Assembly (NCBI RefSeq): GCF_022376445.1
Contig: NW_025955046.1
Coordinates: 1-64,000, forward strand
DNA: 64,000 nt
DNA from: Fomitopsis serialis
Taxonomy: Eukaryota > Basidiomycota > Agaricomycetes > Polyporales > Fomitopsidaceae
Direction of reading: 5' to 3'
Part shown: positions 1 through 12,621 of the stretch, in pieces
Layout: each line of letters starts with the position of its first letter
Numbering within the stretch: position 1 is the stretch's first letter
The notes under the pieces: model-generated
What the model was told of the DNA's origin: nothing
What the model saw: only the letters and a program-made list of their open reading frames with translations
Database searches by the model: none
Program-made: the position numbers and the translations under genes

Positions 1-3000
1 CAAACATGCTTGTGAAATTGGTCGCCCAGATAGCTAATCCTGATGAACAACTGCAGCTTCAATGTCTTGGCTGCGAAGAACGCGGCGGTATGCTTGTAAG
101 CCTGAGGTTCTCGTTTATGCTTGTCCGCCGCTGTCAATTGTGAGTCCGTGTCACTCATGTGTCACGTCCGCTGTGCAGATGCTGCAAAGACGTCTGGAGT
201 CAGACGTGAATAGAAACAAGCGGAGATGGAAGGGTGCGTGTTAGCATGGTACGCCGACGTCTCTGCATTTGCTTCATGCAGCTGGCTTCCTTCTAGTACT
301 AATGCTGCATCCCGGGACCGACCCAGCCTGAGCAGTCCCCCGGTAGGCTGTGCATTCCGTCGAATCATCCGCTCCACCCATTCTGTCCACATGAGAAGCT
401 GCCACGATCGCCCCACGCATTCACTCTTCCTCAGGTGTCCCGCATCGTGCGCACCGACTCTGCCGTCATTCCTGCTTCCCCGTGTCTAACTGAGCTTCCC
501 TCTGCGGTCTAACAGGCGTCATGGTGTAAATACGCACTGATCGATCGCCAAGGCCCAGCGCGAGCTTCTCTCGATTGCGGAGTCGACGTCCGTTCAGCAA
601 TGTTGTCTGCGCTCGGAGTTGTACCCACGCAGAGAAGACACACGCCGGACTTCGACATGGCTTCGGCCCTACCGTCCCGCTCTACCTCCGACACTGACTG
701 CGGACTATATACCGGTGAGGGTGCCGTGCCAAGAGCAGCGCTGACCGTGCATCCTGCTCTCTACCACTTACGACCACTGCGTACGGAAGGCTGTGCTTTC
801 CATCGCGAAAGCACCCCAAATGCAAGCAGGCTCGGAAGCCTTCAGCGTTGTCGCGGTTGTAGCTCGTGAGCATCCTCTCAGTATGTGCGGTGTGTTGGTA
901 ATCTGATTAGCCTCCGTTGGCACTTAGACGAGGTATGGATGGCGAGGTTCTCCTTCAAAGTGGCCTCCAGGATGTCCCAGCTCGGTCACTCTTGCGATCA
1001 TTAACAACGGCTCCCGATATCTGGCTTCTAGTATCACCTGCTGCTTAACAAAAGGCTGTCCTGTGCACGTGAGGTGCGCAACTGAAGACGGATAACGCCC
1101 GAGGTCCGATTGTTGTTTGTCAAGACTATAGTAGTTGGTGAGTTCGTGCTTAATCTTCAAAGACTGACATGGCAAACTAGGTATTCCGCGAAGGATTCTT
1201 TGTAACCTGCGGTACGATATCATGGGTGGTGACGTACCAATGTGTCCGGAAGGCGCTCGCTGCGAAGCCCGCTCGGCCTCCATTGTCTGAGCGCAAGCTG
1301 CACTTGTCTGCTCCTTCCATTGTCTTCATGACTCGGGACTCGGAAGCTCGACTCCACTGCTACGCGTAGTGCATTCCACCGAAAATAATTGTGACGGCAA
1401 CGATGGATGCACGCTTCTCTTCTACGCCTGCCCGGAACGCTGGCATACTGGTATGTGCTGGTTGTTAGCGTTCGCAGTCCGCGCATCTCACAAGGCTGGA
1501 CATTGCGCGATAGGACCAGTGATCCACGTTCCACCGGTGTACAGACCCCGAACTCCTTGCTAGCACAGCGGATTTGCTTTCTGGGTGTAGCAGCGTGAAA
1601 GGAATGGCCTGGATGATCCGCGCGTGCGATTGAACCGAGTCGGGACGACTCAGAGGTCTTCCCAGGCTCTACCTCTCCTAGGTCCTCTCGAGCTTGATAA
1701 GAGCATCGACTAGTGCCCCCGCAACTCTCGTACAGTCATGATAACTGCGGCATCGTTGAGACATCCCGGCTCGGATCTGTGCTGAGTCGTTTACCGTTCA
1801 ATCTGCTGACACAGTGGTACGCTCGTTTATCTAAAGCCATAATTCGTCTGATTTTACGTCCAGCAGACTACGTATCCAGCATGGTGATTTCCGGACAAGA
1901 CAGATGGTGCCACAATGGTTGAACGTTGAGTCCCAGTTTCTCTATGACTTACTTCAGGTTGTTCGCATCCCTTAGTGGCTTGGTCTGTCGATACTCAGGC
2001 TGTACAGACTTCCTGAATCTCGATTTGCCGTGAATTAATGCATGCTCTTCTCATGCCGTTCGATTGATATGGTGCATATGTGTCTCACAAACATTCTTAG
2101 CAGTACCGTGTTGGCATGAATGACCTGTATCATGGTGGAGCGTCTATTGGGATCCGGACACGGTGCTACAGGCTCGAGCTCAGGCTCAAGCTCAAGGCTT
2201 GTCGCATTGACTTATAGCAGATGTGTTCTGTTTGCCATCAGGATTGCGAGCAGAACTGCTGCGTATATTCATCGCGGTCACAAAGCCGCGCACTTCCCAA
2301 AAATAGGGTACATCGCACGAAGTCGGCGACTGCCAGTACTGATACTTACTGTGCATCCCGTAGGCTGGCAGTTCTGAGATGGACGTACTGAGAATAGGGT
2401 GTTGTCCTTCAGCTCTTGCTTGTCATTATTCTGTTCTTCTATGACAGTAGTATCTTATCGCAGGAGGGACAGTCGAGTGCCAGCTGACTCCCGAGTGCAG
2501 TCGCGTTATAATGTGGTTGTCTAAGTACTCGAGTGGCGTTCGCCACTGATCGACTGTTTCCATATCAGGAAAGTGACCTAGGACGTTTTACTCAGTCGTG
2601 GCCTCTTCTCCGCATCCACCATCTTCATGCCCCGTTAGCACTGTGGGCACGTATCTCTAACCAATTACAGGACCCATTTGATTGAATCTAGCGCGATAGA
2701 CACTACTCATGAGATGCGATCATGCCTCGAGGTAGTGTAGACTCGGATGACGCCCGCCTCCGAGGCGGATTATGCCAACCCAACGCGAACAATGAACATA
2801 CTGGACCTTCAAGGTCTGCCCAACTTTTGTTTATTCTTGGAAGTCGCGGTGAGTAGACATGTCCCATCAATCTGCGTTTTAAATGACTGCTGCAAATGCT
2901 GCAGCATACTACACCAGTAGCTCAGGGTCTTCGAGTCATGCGCATCTCCTGGCTGACAGTTGTTGACGTCCCTCGGCCGGTTTTCAGTGGCGTGCGCGAC

Positions 3001-3465
3001 ACGTCCACTCAACTGTCTCTCATTAGCAAGACCCTCAAACGTTATATGGCTCGCTGCATGTGGTTATGAGGGCGTTGACTCACTTCAACTCGGACCACAC
3101 CGTCAGTCCTATGTATATTCAGGTTCCAAGCGCATATATGCGCAATTACCGCCAGGTAGGTAGCAAATGCCGACAAAACGAAGGATGACCTCGCATTCTG
3201 GATTACAATCTGCGCGTCGAAAGGAGCGGTGAGTACATCATCTACTGTACATTGAACTCATTTACTGCTACTTAATTGGATACGGCTTCGTCTCTCCTAC
3301 AGTAGGACGTACAGCACGCACTGATACATAGGATGTAAGCGGTTTGCGGGATGGATAGTTTACATTGCATGGTGGGTATATCACAGTACAATCGTCTTTG
3401 AGCTGTTCAAGGAAAAAATCAGCTCACGTTATCATAGGCCATTCCATCGACACTCACTCCTTCAA
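1..3465. other. gene-poor stretch, nothing supported
   Basis: About 3.4 kb at the left edge where every reading frame on both strands breaks up into pieces under about 120 codons, with no recognisable motif and no plausible chain of short introns. A small imperfect repeat of GGCTCAAGCTCA type occurs near 2170-2200. The end of the coiled-coil gene lies just to the right, so its 3' UTR probably ends inside the last few hundred bases. I see no RNA gene. Confidence 0.5.
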
Positions 3466-6400
3466 TCATGTCGCGAAATCATGGAGCGCCGATGACTGTC
3501 GAGTCAACAATTCATTGAGGTTTCGTGCAACAACTCCAGCACCCTCTTTGACTTTCTCTCGATCGTCCTCGCGCACCTTCGGCAAGTACTTGGTCTCGAA
3601 TCGATCAGGATGCCATCGTTTGATGTAGTCCTTGATGAGATCCTTGGCCGACTTGTTCTTTTCGTTGGGATGATGCGGCGACAAGACGTATGCATGCATT
3701 GCCTGCACAGTCAACTCCTCCGGACTATTTGCCCGCTGTAACATCGGCCATGGGAACGAGTACCAAGTGAGCAGATCCAACGTCGACAACCTGGACCAAC
3801 GACGCTCGTGCTCCTCGAAAACCTTCACCACCTCCTCCCTGGACAGCTGTTTGGCCGACCGTGCGTATCGCTCCTGCTCCGCTGCCTCCTGCATGCGCTG
3901 GAACTTCTCTGCTTGTTGCCGTGCATGTTCTTTCTGGCGACGTTTCCATTCCTCCTCCTCTTGTGGCGTCGGCGGCGGAAGAGAAGGTGTCGACGCCAAA
4001 GGCTGATGTCCAGTCGTCGCACTAGTCGGAGGGGTGCCAGCTGGCTTCCAACCGCCGCGGGTCTGCTTCACGCCTGGTATAGGAGTGCTCGACTGGGTAA
4101 CGGACGAAGCTTGCGTATACGTAGACGTGCTGGATTGCCCCGAAAAGGCCGAGAAGCCGGACGTGCTCCCATAGCTCGACGAGGATGCTGTGCTATTACG
4201 GTCCGCAGACGCAGTACTGGCAGTTGAACCAGCACGACCCGGGATATTGCGCGGTGCCGAAGACTGCGATGCCGATGCGAATGTGGCAGAGCGGGGAGAA
4301 CCTTCGGATGACAGACTGCCATTGCGATCGCGTGCATACTTCCGCAGCAATACCTCTTGCTCGCGGATGAAATCGGGGGAGAGCTTGGCTTCGTCGAAGT
4401 CAAGGTCACTATGCAGGTGAGGGGCTTCGTGCTGATCACCATTTGGCTGCTCTACGGAATCTCGCTGTGCTGCCTCTGCTCGACGTCGGGCCTCTGCCTC
4501 TACCTCTCGTCTCTGCGCTACTTCGCGCAGCCTGGCTTCCTCGAGTACTCGTGCCTCTTGCCGCTTCGCCTCTTCACGCTGCTTCGTTTCTTCGGCTTTC
4601 AGTCGCCTCGCCTCCGCAAGTCGCCGCGCTTCCTGCGCTTCCTGTGCCTCCCGTCTCGCCCTCTCCTCACGGGCGCGCTCAGCTTGCTGAGTCTCTCGCC
4701 TCGTTCTCTCTTCAGCTCGAGCGCGCTCCGCTTTCTGTGCTTCCTCCTCTTGCCGTCTTCTCTCTTCATCCTCCCGCGCCGTCTCCGCAAGCTCATCGGC
4801 CTCTAATTGCTGAGCGTCATCAAATCGCATCTGGATCTGTTCCTCCAGTGACCGTAGTTCCAGCTCCTTGGTCTTGAGTTCTTCCTCCTTGCGGCGGATA
4901 TCTGACTCCTTACGCCTGGCCTCCCTTTCCCTCAGAGCGAGCTCCTCCCGGTGATTGCGCAGTTCCTCCTCGACCACGCCCACTGCTTCGGCCCGCCGTC
5001 TTACCTCCTCGTCCAATTGCTTGACCGCCTCCTCCTTGGTTCTCACCTCCTCTTCTTTCAGCCTCGCCTCTTCCTCCCTGCGCCGCACCGCATCCTCTTT
5101 CCGTCGAGACTCGTCCTCTCGGCGCTTAGTATCCCGTTCCCTGCGTCTGGCTTCGTCGTCTTTCGTCCGCGCCTCATCCTCTCTTTGCAGTGCATGCGCC
5201 TCCAGCTCCCTCGCATCGTTCTCCAACTTCCTAGCCTCATCTTCTCGTTGCCTGACCTGCTGCTCCCTGGCTCTGGCGTCGTCTTCACGGCGCCTGGCCT
5301 CAATCTCCTTGGTCCGGGCATCCTCCTCCTTCTTCCTGGCATCTTCTTCCTTCTTCCTGACATCCTCCTCCCTATGTCGGATATTGTCTTCCATCTTTTC
5401 AAGCTCCTCGACCTTGCGGCGAATGTCCTCGTGTCTCTCGGACGTCTCGATGCCGTACTCCGAGTCGCTGTCGAACCCATCTGTGTCACGGAAAGACCCA
5501 TCCGACAACAACGGCGAAAGCGTAGACCCATCAACTGCTTGGCGATCGTACATGTCTTGTCTCGATCGCTGCGAGTGAAGGGAGCGCGATCCTGTGGAGT
5601 CTCTCCGGCCTTGCCTCGTACGCGTCACAGGACTGGCCTGAGACAACCGGTCATCATCGACCGTAAACGATCGCTTGCTGGCCAGCGACCTAATGGCTCC
5701 CGGAGCTAGATTGCTCTGCACACTCTGTGGGCCGTACATCCCCGGTGATACAGCGCTGTAATCGTACGTCCAAGAGCCCTTGTTCGCCGACTTCAATGGA
5801 TGTCGCAAATTCTCTGGCGAGCCCTTATGCACAGACGAGGCACGAGAAGAGCCCCTGATGGGGATACCTCTCCGCTCGGTCGGCGATGGGGAATAGTCTA
5901 CGCTGCCGCTCGGGAGCGTGGAGAATGGATACTGGCCGTCGGAGGTGACCTGCGGCCAGCCTGGAGAGGGGGCCGCCGAGGGACGGTCGTCGTTCCGCCT
6001 GCCAGTCAGATCTGCGGACGGTCGAGGGCGAATGAGTTGTGGCTGCGCCTCCCGCTGCTTCTCTCGCGCTCTGGCTGACGACGGCCAAGGCTCCTCCGGC
6101 ATATCTCGCTCTCTCGTAGCATGAACTAGCGATGGGAAATCGGCATCAACCTGCACGACGTTGGATTGTACGCTTCCCGATAGCGACAGCCGCCCACCGC
6201 TGCTCGCAAAGCTATCGCGTCTGGCCGACGGCGCGACCATGGGCGAGTCTGTCGACGCATAGGCAAACGCGCGTGAGGCTGACTTCCCCTCTTCAGGCGT
6301 GTTTGGAGGTATCCATATCTCCTGCCCAAGGACTTGAGACATCGACGCCTTACTGGGTCGTCGGCTAACACCCTCCCGACCAAGCTCAGGCAACTCCGCA

Positions 6401-7096
6401 TCCGAAGAGCCACCATGCATACCACTGAAGTAGGCAGATATACCGGACACGGACTGGGGCACTCCTCCCTTGATAGAGCCGCTCGGCGTAGCAGGCTGCC
6501 GACCGTATGATCTCCGCGACCGTTCAGGAGGAGGATGCTCTCCATCCTCTTTGGATCATCGTCAGCACTGCTACCGACATCCTTGTGAGAGCTAGCTCAC
6601 CTGGACGCAATGGTCTCGTGCTCTGCTCTCCACGCTGGCCGTCCACCACGCTGGAAGCATCCGACGAACTGCGGAGACGGGGAGGCGACTGGCGGCGAGG
6701 TTGAGCAGCATGCTGCCGCTTGATGGCGTCAAGAATGGATTGCTGTTCCTCGATCAAGGACGCGGGGGGCGGTGCGCCCTCTGTCCATTCGCGTTCTGCC
6801 CTGACGCGCGCCACGATTTGCTGGTAATGTTCGTCTGCGATCCGCCGAATGGTCTTCATCGCGCCGTCGAACTCCTGCAGGATCTCAGCCCGTGCGGCGT
6901 CATCGAGGTCTCGCGCCTGCAACTTCGCATCTCTGTTCGCCTGCGCATCCTTCACAAGGGTCCTGAGGTTCTCCTGGATCTTCGCTCGCAGTGCTTCCTT
7001 GAAGTCGGGATCCAGGCCCTCGTGTGCAGAGAGAGGGTGAGGATTGTCTTGCTCCTCGATGCTTGACAGTGGTGTGGGTATCGCCAGCGTGGCCAT
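3466..7096 (-). CDS. large coiled-coil protein with NFKBIL1-like C-terminus
   Basis: Two exons, 7096-6601 and 6548-3466, separated by a 52-nt intron (donor GTGAGC, acceptor AAAG) that joins the frames exactly; product 1192 residues. The N-terminal exon encodes a charged helical segment. It is followed by a long Ser/Pro-rich disordered stretch, then about 250 residues of almost uninterrupted coiled coil built from seven-residue units of the RRKEEDA type. A second Ser/Thr/Pro-rich linker follows. The last ~130 residues carry a W....L...PWP block, a helical spacer and RWHPDRF. That order matches the C-terminal segment of NF-kappa-B-inhibitor-like protein 1, a nuclear factor; I infer homology from the motif order only. 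A GTG at 6462 is not the start: the frame continues through the intron to the ATG at 7096. The function in fungi is unknown. A damaged relative lies at 15601-16925. No frame damage is seen in 3.6 kb of coding sequence. Confidence 0.85.
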
Positions 7097-10000
7097 TGGG
7101 TGGTGGGTGTCGGCAAAAGGAGGTCAGAAGAGCTATAGATGATGGTAACATGCAAAGACGGTAGACCGCGCAAGTGCGAGAACGGGAACAGGGCGTCAGC
7201 AACTAGGCCGCATGCCAGAGCGATAGAGATGGGTGAAGTGGGGGTGATGATACAAGTCCTGGGCGATCGTGCCTCATGTTCAACACACGTCCGGAGAGAA
7301 GCAGGTGAGTCGCCACATACCTGGCCGACCCGCGCTGCAGGTCAGTGCCGTTACGAGAGTGCAGTTACGCTGAAAGCAGAGAGAGCAGATACACGTCGAG
7401 GACGCTGTCCCCGATAGCGATGGGCGATCTTATGTGTATCGTCGAGGCCTGCGTGATGCTTTCGCTAGAAGGCTTTCCTCTGCCCTCCACGCGTTCTATG
7501 GGCGCTACCAGGCAGCATGCATCGGACCCTTCTACCCCGTATTCGGCAACTTCCACTGACGCTCTAGGCTTCGACTCCGACTATCGGCAACGAATTGATC
7601 TCTTCAAGATTCGTTCCAGTCGCGCACTCCTCAGAAAAAGCAACGATTGAGCCTTTTCATGCTGAAATTGGTCATTAATTTTTCGGTAGGTTGGTCAGTC
7701 TGTCATTCATCCCTGGGTGTGAGATTTAGGAGTTTATTTCATCGGATATCACGGTGGCGCTCATTCATCGCACCAACAGGTACCAGAACGCCCTATATGT
7801 CATTGCCAAACAGAAGGGTCTCTATGGATTGAAGAATTCTGGTGCTGCGAGAATTTCTGGCAGGACGTGCGTACACCATTTCTTTCTGACTGATAAGTTC
7901 ATGCCAATGCATTTGTAGAATGGAAATCTAGGTGATGTGAGGCCACGTCGTTGAGTGTGTGGACAGACCTGCACAAACGTCTCCAAGACGAACGCAGCCT
8001 TGGAACGATGGGCACAACCACGGCACTTCTAAGGGAAAGTTGTCTTCAACTGTTGTAACTTACGATCGTACGCACTTGAGCGGGGCGGCGACTACCCTGG
8101 CAAATGCTATCTGGGCCCGCAAGAGGAATCACCAGATCAAGAGACCTTAACCTCGGCGGTCCATGCCCTCATCCAAGACAAGTATATTGAATCGAACGCA
8201 CGTACACTCGGCATCAAACCCCCTCTAAAATTCCTCAAGAACAGGGCCACGCTCGCAGGTTACCTTCAACGGAGATTAACCGGAAATGATCTGGGGAGAA
8301 CCTGCACACGCCTAAATAAGATTAGGTTGATGCTCGAGGTCATCAAGCCTTCCTGGAGGTTGTTCAGCTAGTGGGTTGCGACGCAACGGTGTAATCTCTG
8401 TTGCAGTCTTGCAGGCCATAAAAGCCGGCGAGCGTCTTTCAAGGCAATGGTACTGTATCGTGTATACGCATGTGAACCCTGGTTGACATAGCGCAACAGA
8501 TGATGACAACAGGACTTAAGCCATTCACGCGGTTTGATATTCCAAAACAAGTCCAAAGATACAAGGTTATCGTACATGCTCCGCCGCCGCTTGTATGTCC
8601 GCAAGGGTATCCGATACTTCGCGCGAGCTGCAAATGACGACTTCTCGTCTCGCAATCACATAGCGCCCTCGCTCCGGGAGATGATGTACCTGCAATGCAT
8701 CACTATCAGCCCGGACGACGGTCATGTTGGGAACATGCAACATACCATGCATGTAAGACCCCCGGAATCCACCCGAGAATGGAAAGGCAAACGTTGATCC
8801 AGAAATCTACACGCCAAGGTCTAAACACATTGTGTTGCTTATTCGTGAACGGCGTGGGACTCACCAGCTAGTAAGCCTCTCTCTATCGAGCAACAAAGCC
8901 ATGTCGTGGTCAGTTCAAACCGGGATGATTAATGCGTGACCACTTACTGAAGAAGACTGCGAGAGGTGGAAGGATCCTGCAATAAGATCAGCTCAGGGCA
9001 GTGAAACAAATTGGACGTATGATCGCTACTCACAAGGCTAAGAAGTAGAGACATACATCGTGCGTCGGCGAGGCCCTCCGTCTCTGCGCAGTAACGGGTG
9101 CGGTTGTAGCACCGTAAGTCTTTGTGGTGGCCATTGCACTGAAGGATGGTCGTTTCGTCTGGTATAGGTCGTGAACGTCGTGGTCGAGGAGATGGGGACC
9201 GTGGCACGACACGCAGCCCCTTATGTATGTACCGCGCGACCTCGCTGCGTACAAGCGCCGATTGAGGAGCGGATGCCCCGTGCCAGTGCCACTATCAGCC
9301 TCACCGGCTCCCCTATGATGACGTCACATTTGGGAGGTAGTGTTATTTCCAAAATTGACAGCAGCGTCCAGTATGTACATAGTGCGGACGCTTGAGTTAC
9401 GCATGGCACGTACATAAGTAGCCAGAGACTATCAATGCGAGAAATCCCCATGTAAAGCCGCCGTGAGGTAGCCTTTGATTGTGTGGTCGCGCAAGATAAT
9501 CTGGTTCAGCTTGGATTTAACGCTTCGGGTCTGCGATCAGGTCGTACATACCACACCGTCTTCGGCATGACTTTGGCATGACAATGATGAGGTTGGCTTG
9601 AATGCGGAGAAGAGCCACCGGACGCACTGGTAGTGGTAACCTGCAGCGGGTGAGGATGTGCCTGCGCATGATGCCCTGCAGGCGGATGCTCGTGCTCGTG
9701 AAGTCCAGTATAGCCTCTGGCGAAACCGACTCGCACTTCTCTCCGCCCAGATAAGTACGTACTCTAGCCTGAGGTGAGTCTCTGGGAAGCCTCGCTTCGA
9801 AAGCTTGCCAGTGCAACCGCGCTCTACTCAGTAGTCAGTAGTATAACCCCACCGGCTGGCATGCTAATATGACCTGACTACTGACCAAAATTACAACGGC
9901 AAGAAGTAGAGCGTAGCTAACGGAACACCACCGAGCAAAGTTAGGATGTACACAATTTGAAGACTGAAAAGAGCCAATTGAAGCTTGATACGGTTATTTC

Positions 10001-10507
10001 GAGCTTGTATATGCTTATTTGTTCACCTTGACAAGCGTATCAGGACGTACTGTACCACTTGCGTTCCCGTAAGAAGGCATTTGTGTACATGCCCTTATTG
10101 CTGGCCCTCTTTTTAACAGATCCAGAGTCTCATATTCAGTGAATTATTGAACAGAGTTTGGTATGCAGTCAATTCACTGTACGGCCTGTATCGAGCGAAT
10201 ATCGCGGTCGCGCGCGGCGGCGCGGCGCGCCACACTTGGGCCGACTGCTTCCTCCTGACCACCACCTCGACCTATCGCCAGGCGAACGGCGGCAACACCG
10301 TGATTCTTCATAGCCTCAAGTTGTTGTACCTGTGCCGCGGAACGTGTTGCTCTGCCCACCATAGTCCCCTAATAAACGCATTTTTCCTACGGAGTCACTT
10401 TGTAAGTGGTCTCGTGGGGTAGACAACATCAACCGAATACTCACGTCTTTCCGAGCAGCCTGGGGTTTGCAGATCACTAAAGGCGGGACTAGGTAACGAC
10501 CTCGATA
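7097..10507. other. intergenic stretch with possible gene relic
   Basis: Contains the 5' side of the coiled-coil gene and the upstream region of PEX13. No complete gene is visible. On the + strand between about 7740 and 8290 several short open stretches (around 7745-7850, 7945-8070 and 8145-8290) read like exon-type peptide but share no motif I recognise and do not link through convincing splice sites. The rest (8300-10500) shows only short shadow frames. Confidence 0.35.
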
Positions 10508-11721
10508 ATGCCCTCACCACCAAAACCCTGGGAGCGCGCAGGGGCCAGCGCGGCAACGGCGACTTTGTCCGCACCAAACCCCGCACCTGCGCCGGCGAAC
10601 ACTACCTCAACGACTACACCCTCCACCACCGCACCAAGCGTCCCCACTCGTCCAGCTGCTTTTTCTGGCGCATCATCGACGTTAGCAAACCCGACCGCCT
10701 ATGGTGCATCCCCTTACTCTTCCTACAGCGCCTACAACCGCCCCGGTTCCTCCTACTCGCCTTACGGGATGAATAGCATGTACGGAGGAGGTATGGGCTA
10801 TGGCATGGGTGGTATGAGTGGGATGGGCGGAATGGGTGGGATGGGCTATGGCGGGTACTCTCCCTACGGCATGGGTGGTTACGGCGGCGGTGGCATGTAC
10901 GGCGCACCCTTTCCCGGCGCAGATCCCAACAACCCCTCCCTCACACAGACGCTCGAGGGTGCGACGCAGCACACGTTTGCGCTCTTGCAGAGCATCGTGC
11001 AGACATTCGGCGGCGTCGCCCAGATGCTCGAGTCCACCTTCGTCGCGACGCACTCCAGCTTCTTCGCCATGGTCGGCGTCGTGGACCAGATCGGACAGCT
11101 GCGCACCGCGCTCGGGAGCGTGCTCGGCCTCTTCGGGCTCGTGCGCTGGCTTCGGGACAAGCTCACAGGGCGCACGCACGACCCGCTTCATAGCGAGTTC
11201 AAGGACTTTGTCGCCGGCCGCGCTGTGCAGCCTCAGGGGGCACCTGCGCCTCGCGCGAGCAAGAAGCCTCTCATCATCTTCCTGCTTGCCGTCCTCGGCG
11301 TACCGTACCTTATGCACCGGCTCGTGCGCTCACTTGTCGCACGCCAGCAGGCGCTCGCGGAGCAGCAGGGTGCGGGCCTGCCGCCGCTGGACCCGTCGCA
11401 GCTGACATTCGCGCGGGCGCTCTATCCCTTCGAAGCGGCCTCCCCTGCGGAGCTCGCGTTGCGCGAGAACGAGATCGTCGCGATCATGGGCAAGCTCGAT
11501 CCTGTTACGGGCGCGGAAGTCGATCCGCGGTTGGAGGTGCGTTGTGCGCGATACGGTGCGCAGTATATGCTGACAATCCGTTGTAGGTGGAGGGCAGCGA
11601 GTGGTGGAAGGGTCGGACGCGCGAGGGGCGGGAAGGCTGGTTCCCGAAGAAGTTCGCCCAGGTGCTCGAGCGCCGGAAAGCTATCGACGCACCAGCAGCC
11701 GAGCCGAAACCGGTCGAATGA
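10508..11721 (+). CDS. PEX13: peroxisomal docking protein Pex13
   Basis: Two exons, 10508-11536 and 11587-11721, with a 50-nt phase-0 intron (GTGCGT...TTGTAG); 387 residues. Pex13 is a peroxisomal membrane protein of the docking complex with Pex14 that receives Pex5/Pex7 carrying matrix proteins. The protein opens with the family's PKPWE motif, followed by a P/T/A-rich stretch and then a segment of about residues 70-135 made almost entirely of Tyr, Gly and Met (GMGGM and YGGY repeats). This corresponds to the YG-rich region of other Pex13 proteins, which forms a permeable phase in the import pore. The conserved Pex13 helical domain and a hydrophobic segment (about residues 255-275) follow. 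A C-terminal SH3 domain starts with ALYPF and, only after splicing, contains WWKG and GWFP. The intron splits the SH3 domain. The gene is intact. Confidence 0.95.
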
Positions 11722-12621
11722 AGCGCGGGGAACAGTCCGTCGTGCGTTTGTTCTCGTTCTCTGGATATACTCATTTACTCGTCGATATCCTCACATTCTG
11801 CTATGTTGTACCTTTACTCACCGTTTGGTTCTAGTCGTTATTGGCGTATCTCTATGCATTGGCTTCCTCGTCTTATCGGGCACGCCGCAAGGGAGTCTTG
11901 CTCTCTGCATACTATTGGCTGCATATTTCCCCGCACACCTCTGTTGTAGAAGTACTGACGTCGCTCCTTGCTACTCATCTTCTGCATGAAACAATCTAGA
12001 GTCATGTCGGGATGTCTTGCCCGCAGAATGATCTGTGCAATAACAAGTGTGAGTTGTCACGCAACCTCCATGCTTACTACTGAACAATCGAGGCCTACAA
12101 GGGATAGGCTGTCAGTTGTCTTCGAGAAATCTGTGGCGTCGCGCAACCTCTCGACATCTCAATCTGCTTCTTAGGGTCGTTCACCACTACCAACGGGGCA
12201 TGTGGCGTCGTGCTCCGACTCGGAGGTCTTTGATATCAAGCGTAGTGACACAACGATATCGGCCAAGGAATGTGCTGTAGGTGAAACGTTTGCGCAGGCG
12301 ACATACTCTGTAAGTACAAGGAGGTTCCACGTCACTCAGGCTTAGAACTCAATGCATAGAGCGATCGAAGGAGAGTATGCATGCGCACAACACTATCTCT
12401 AGGTCAGTCTTGGCTCAGCTATCTTTTCATTCCCGTGAACAGAAAGTCATATTGACGCAGAAATCTACTTGACTATGCTACAAATTGCAAGAACGGATAC
12501 GGGATGCATAATTGAAATAAGCATGGCAGGGAGTGTGTGGCATATAATCGATAATGAGAAGGAATGTGAGTGCATGATTAACGGTGTTGGGAAGGACTCA
12601 AGTATTCGAAGCTCAGTGCAG
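11722..12621. other. intergenic, between convergent genes
   Basis: Lies between the stop of PEX13 (+) and the stop of the Q/G/M-rich gene (-), so it should hold two 3' UTRs and terminators. It shows no open frame longer than about 90 codons with coding character and no repeat. Confidence 0.4.

Noticed and set aside
4951..5709. 252-codon + strand frame opposite the coiled-coil gene
   Set aside because: It is the antisense of a repetitive Glu/Arg heptad array, which keeps the opposite frame open; Leu/Pro-rich with no motif.
10682..11317. 211-codon minus-strand frame in PEX13
   Set aside because: Shadow of a GC-rich coding exon; the + strand reads a complete Pex13.
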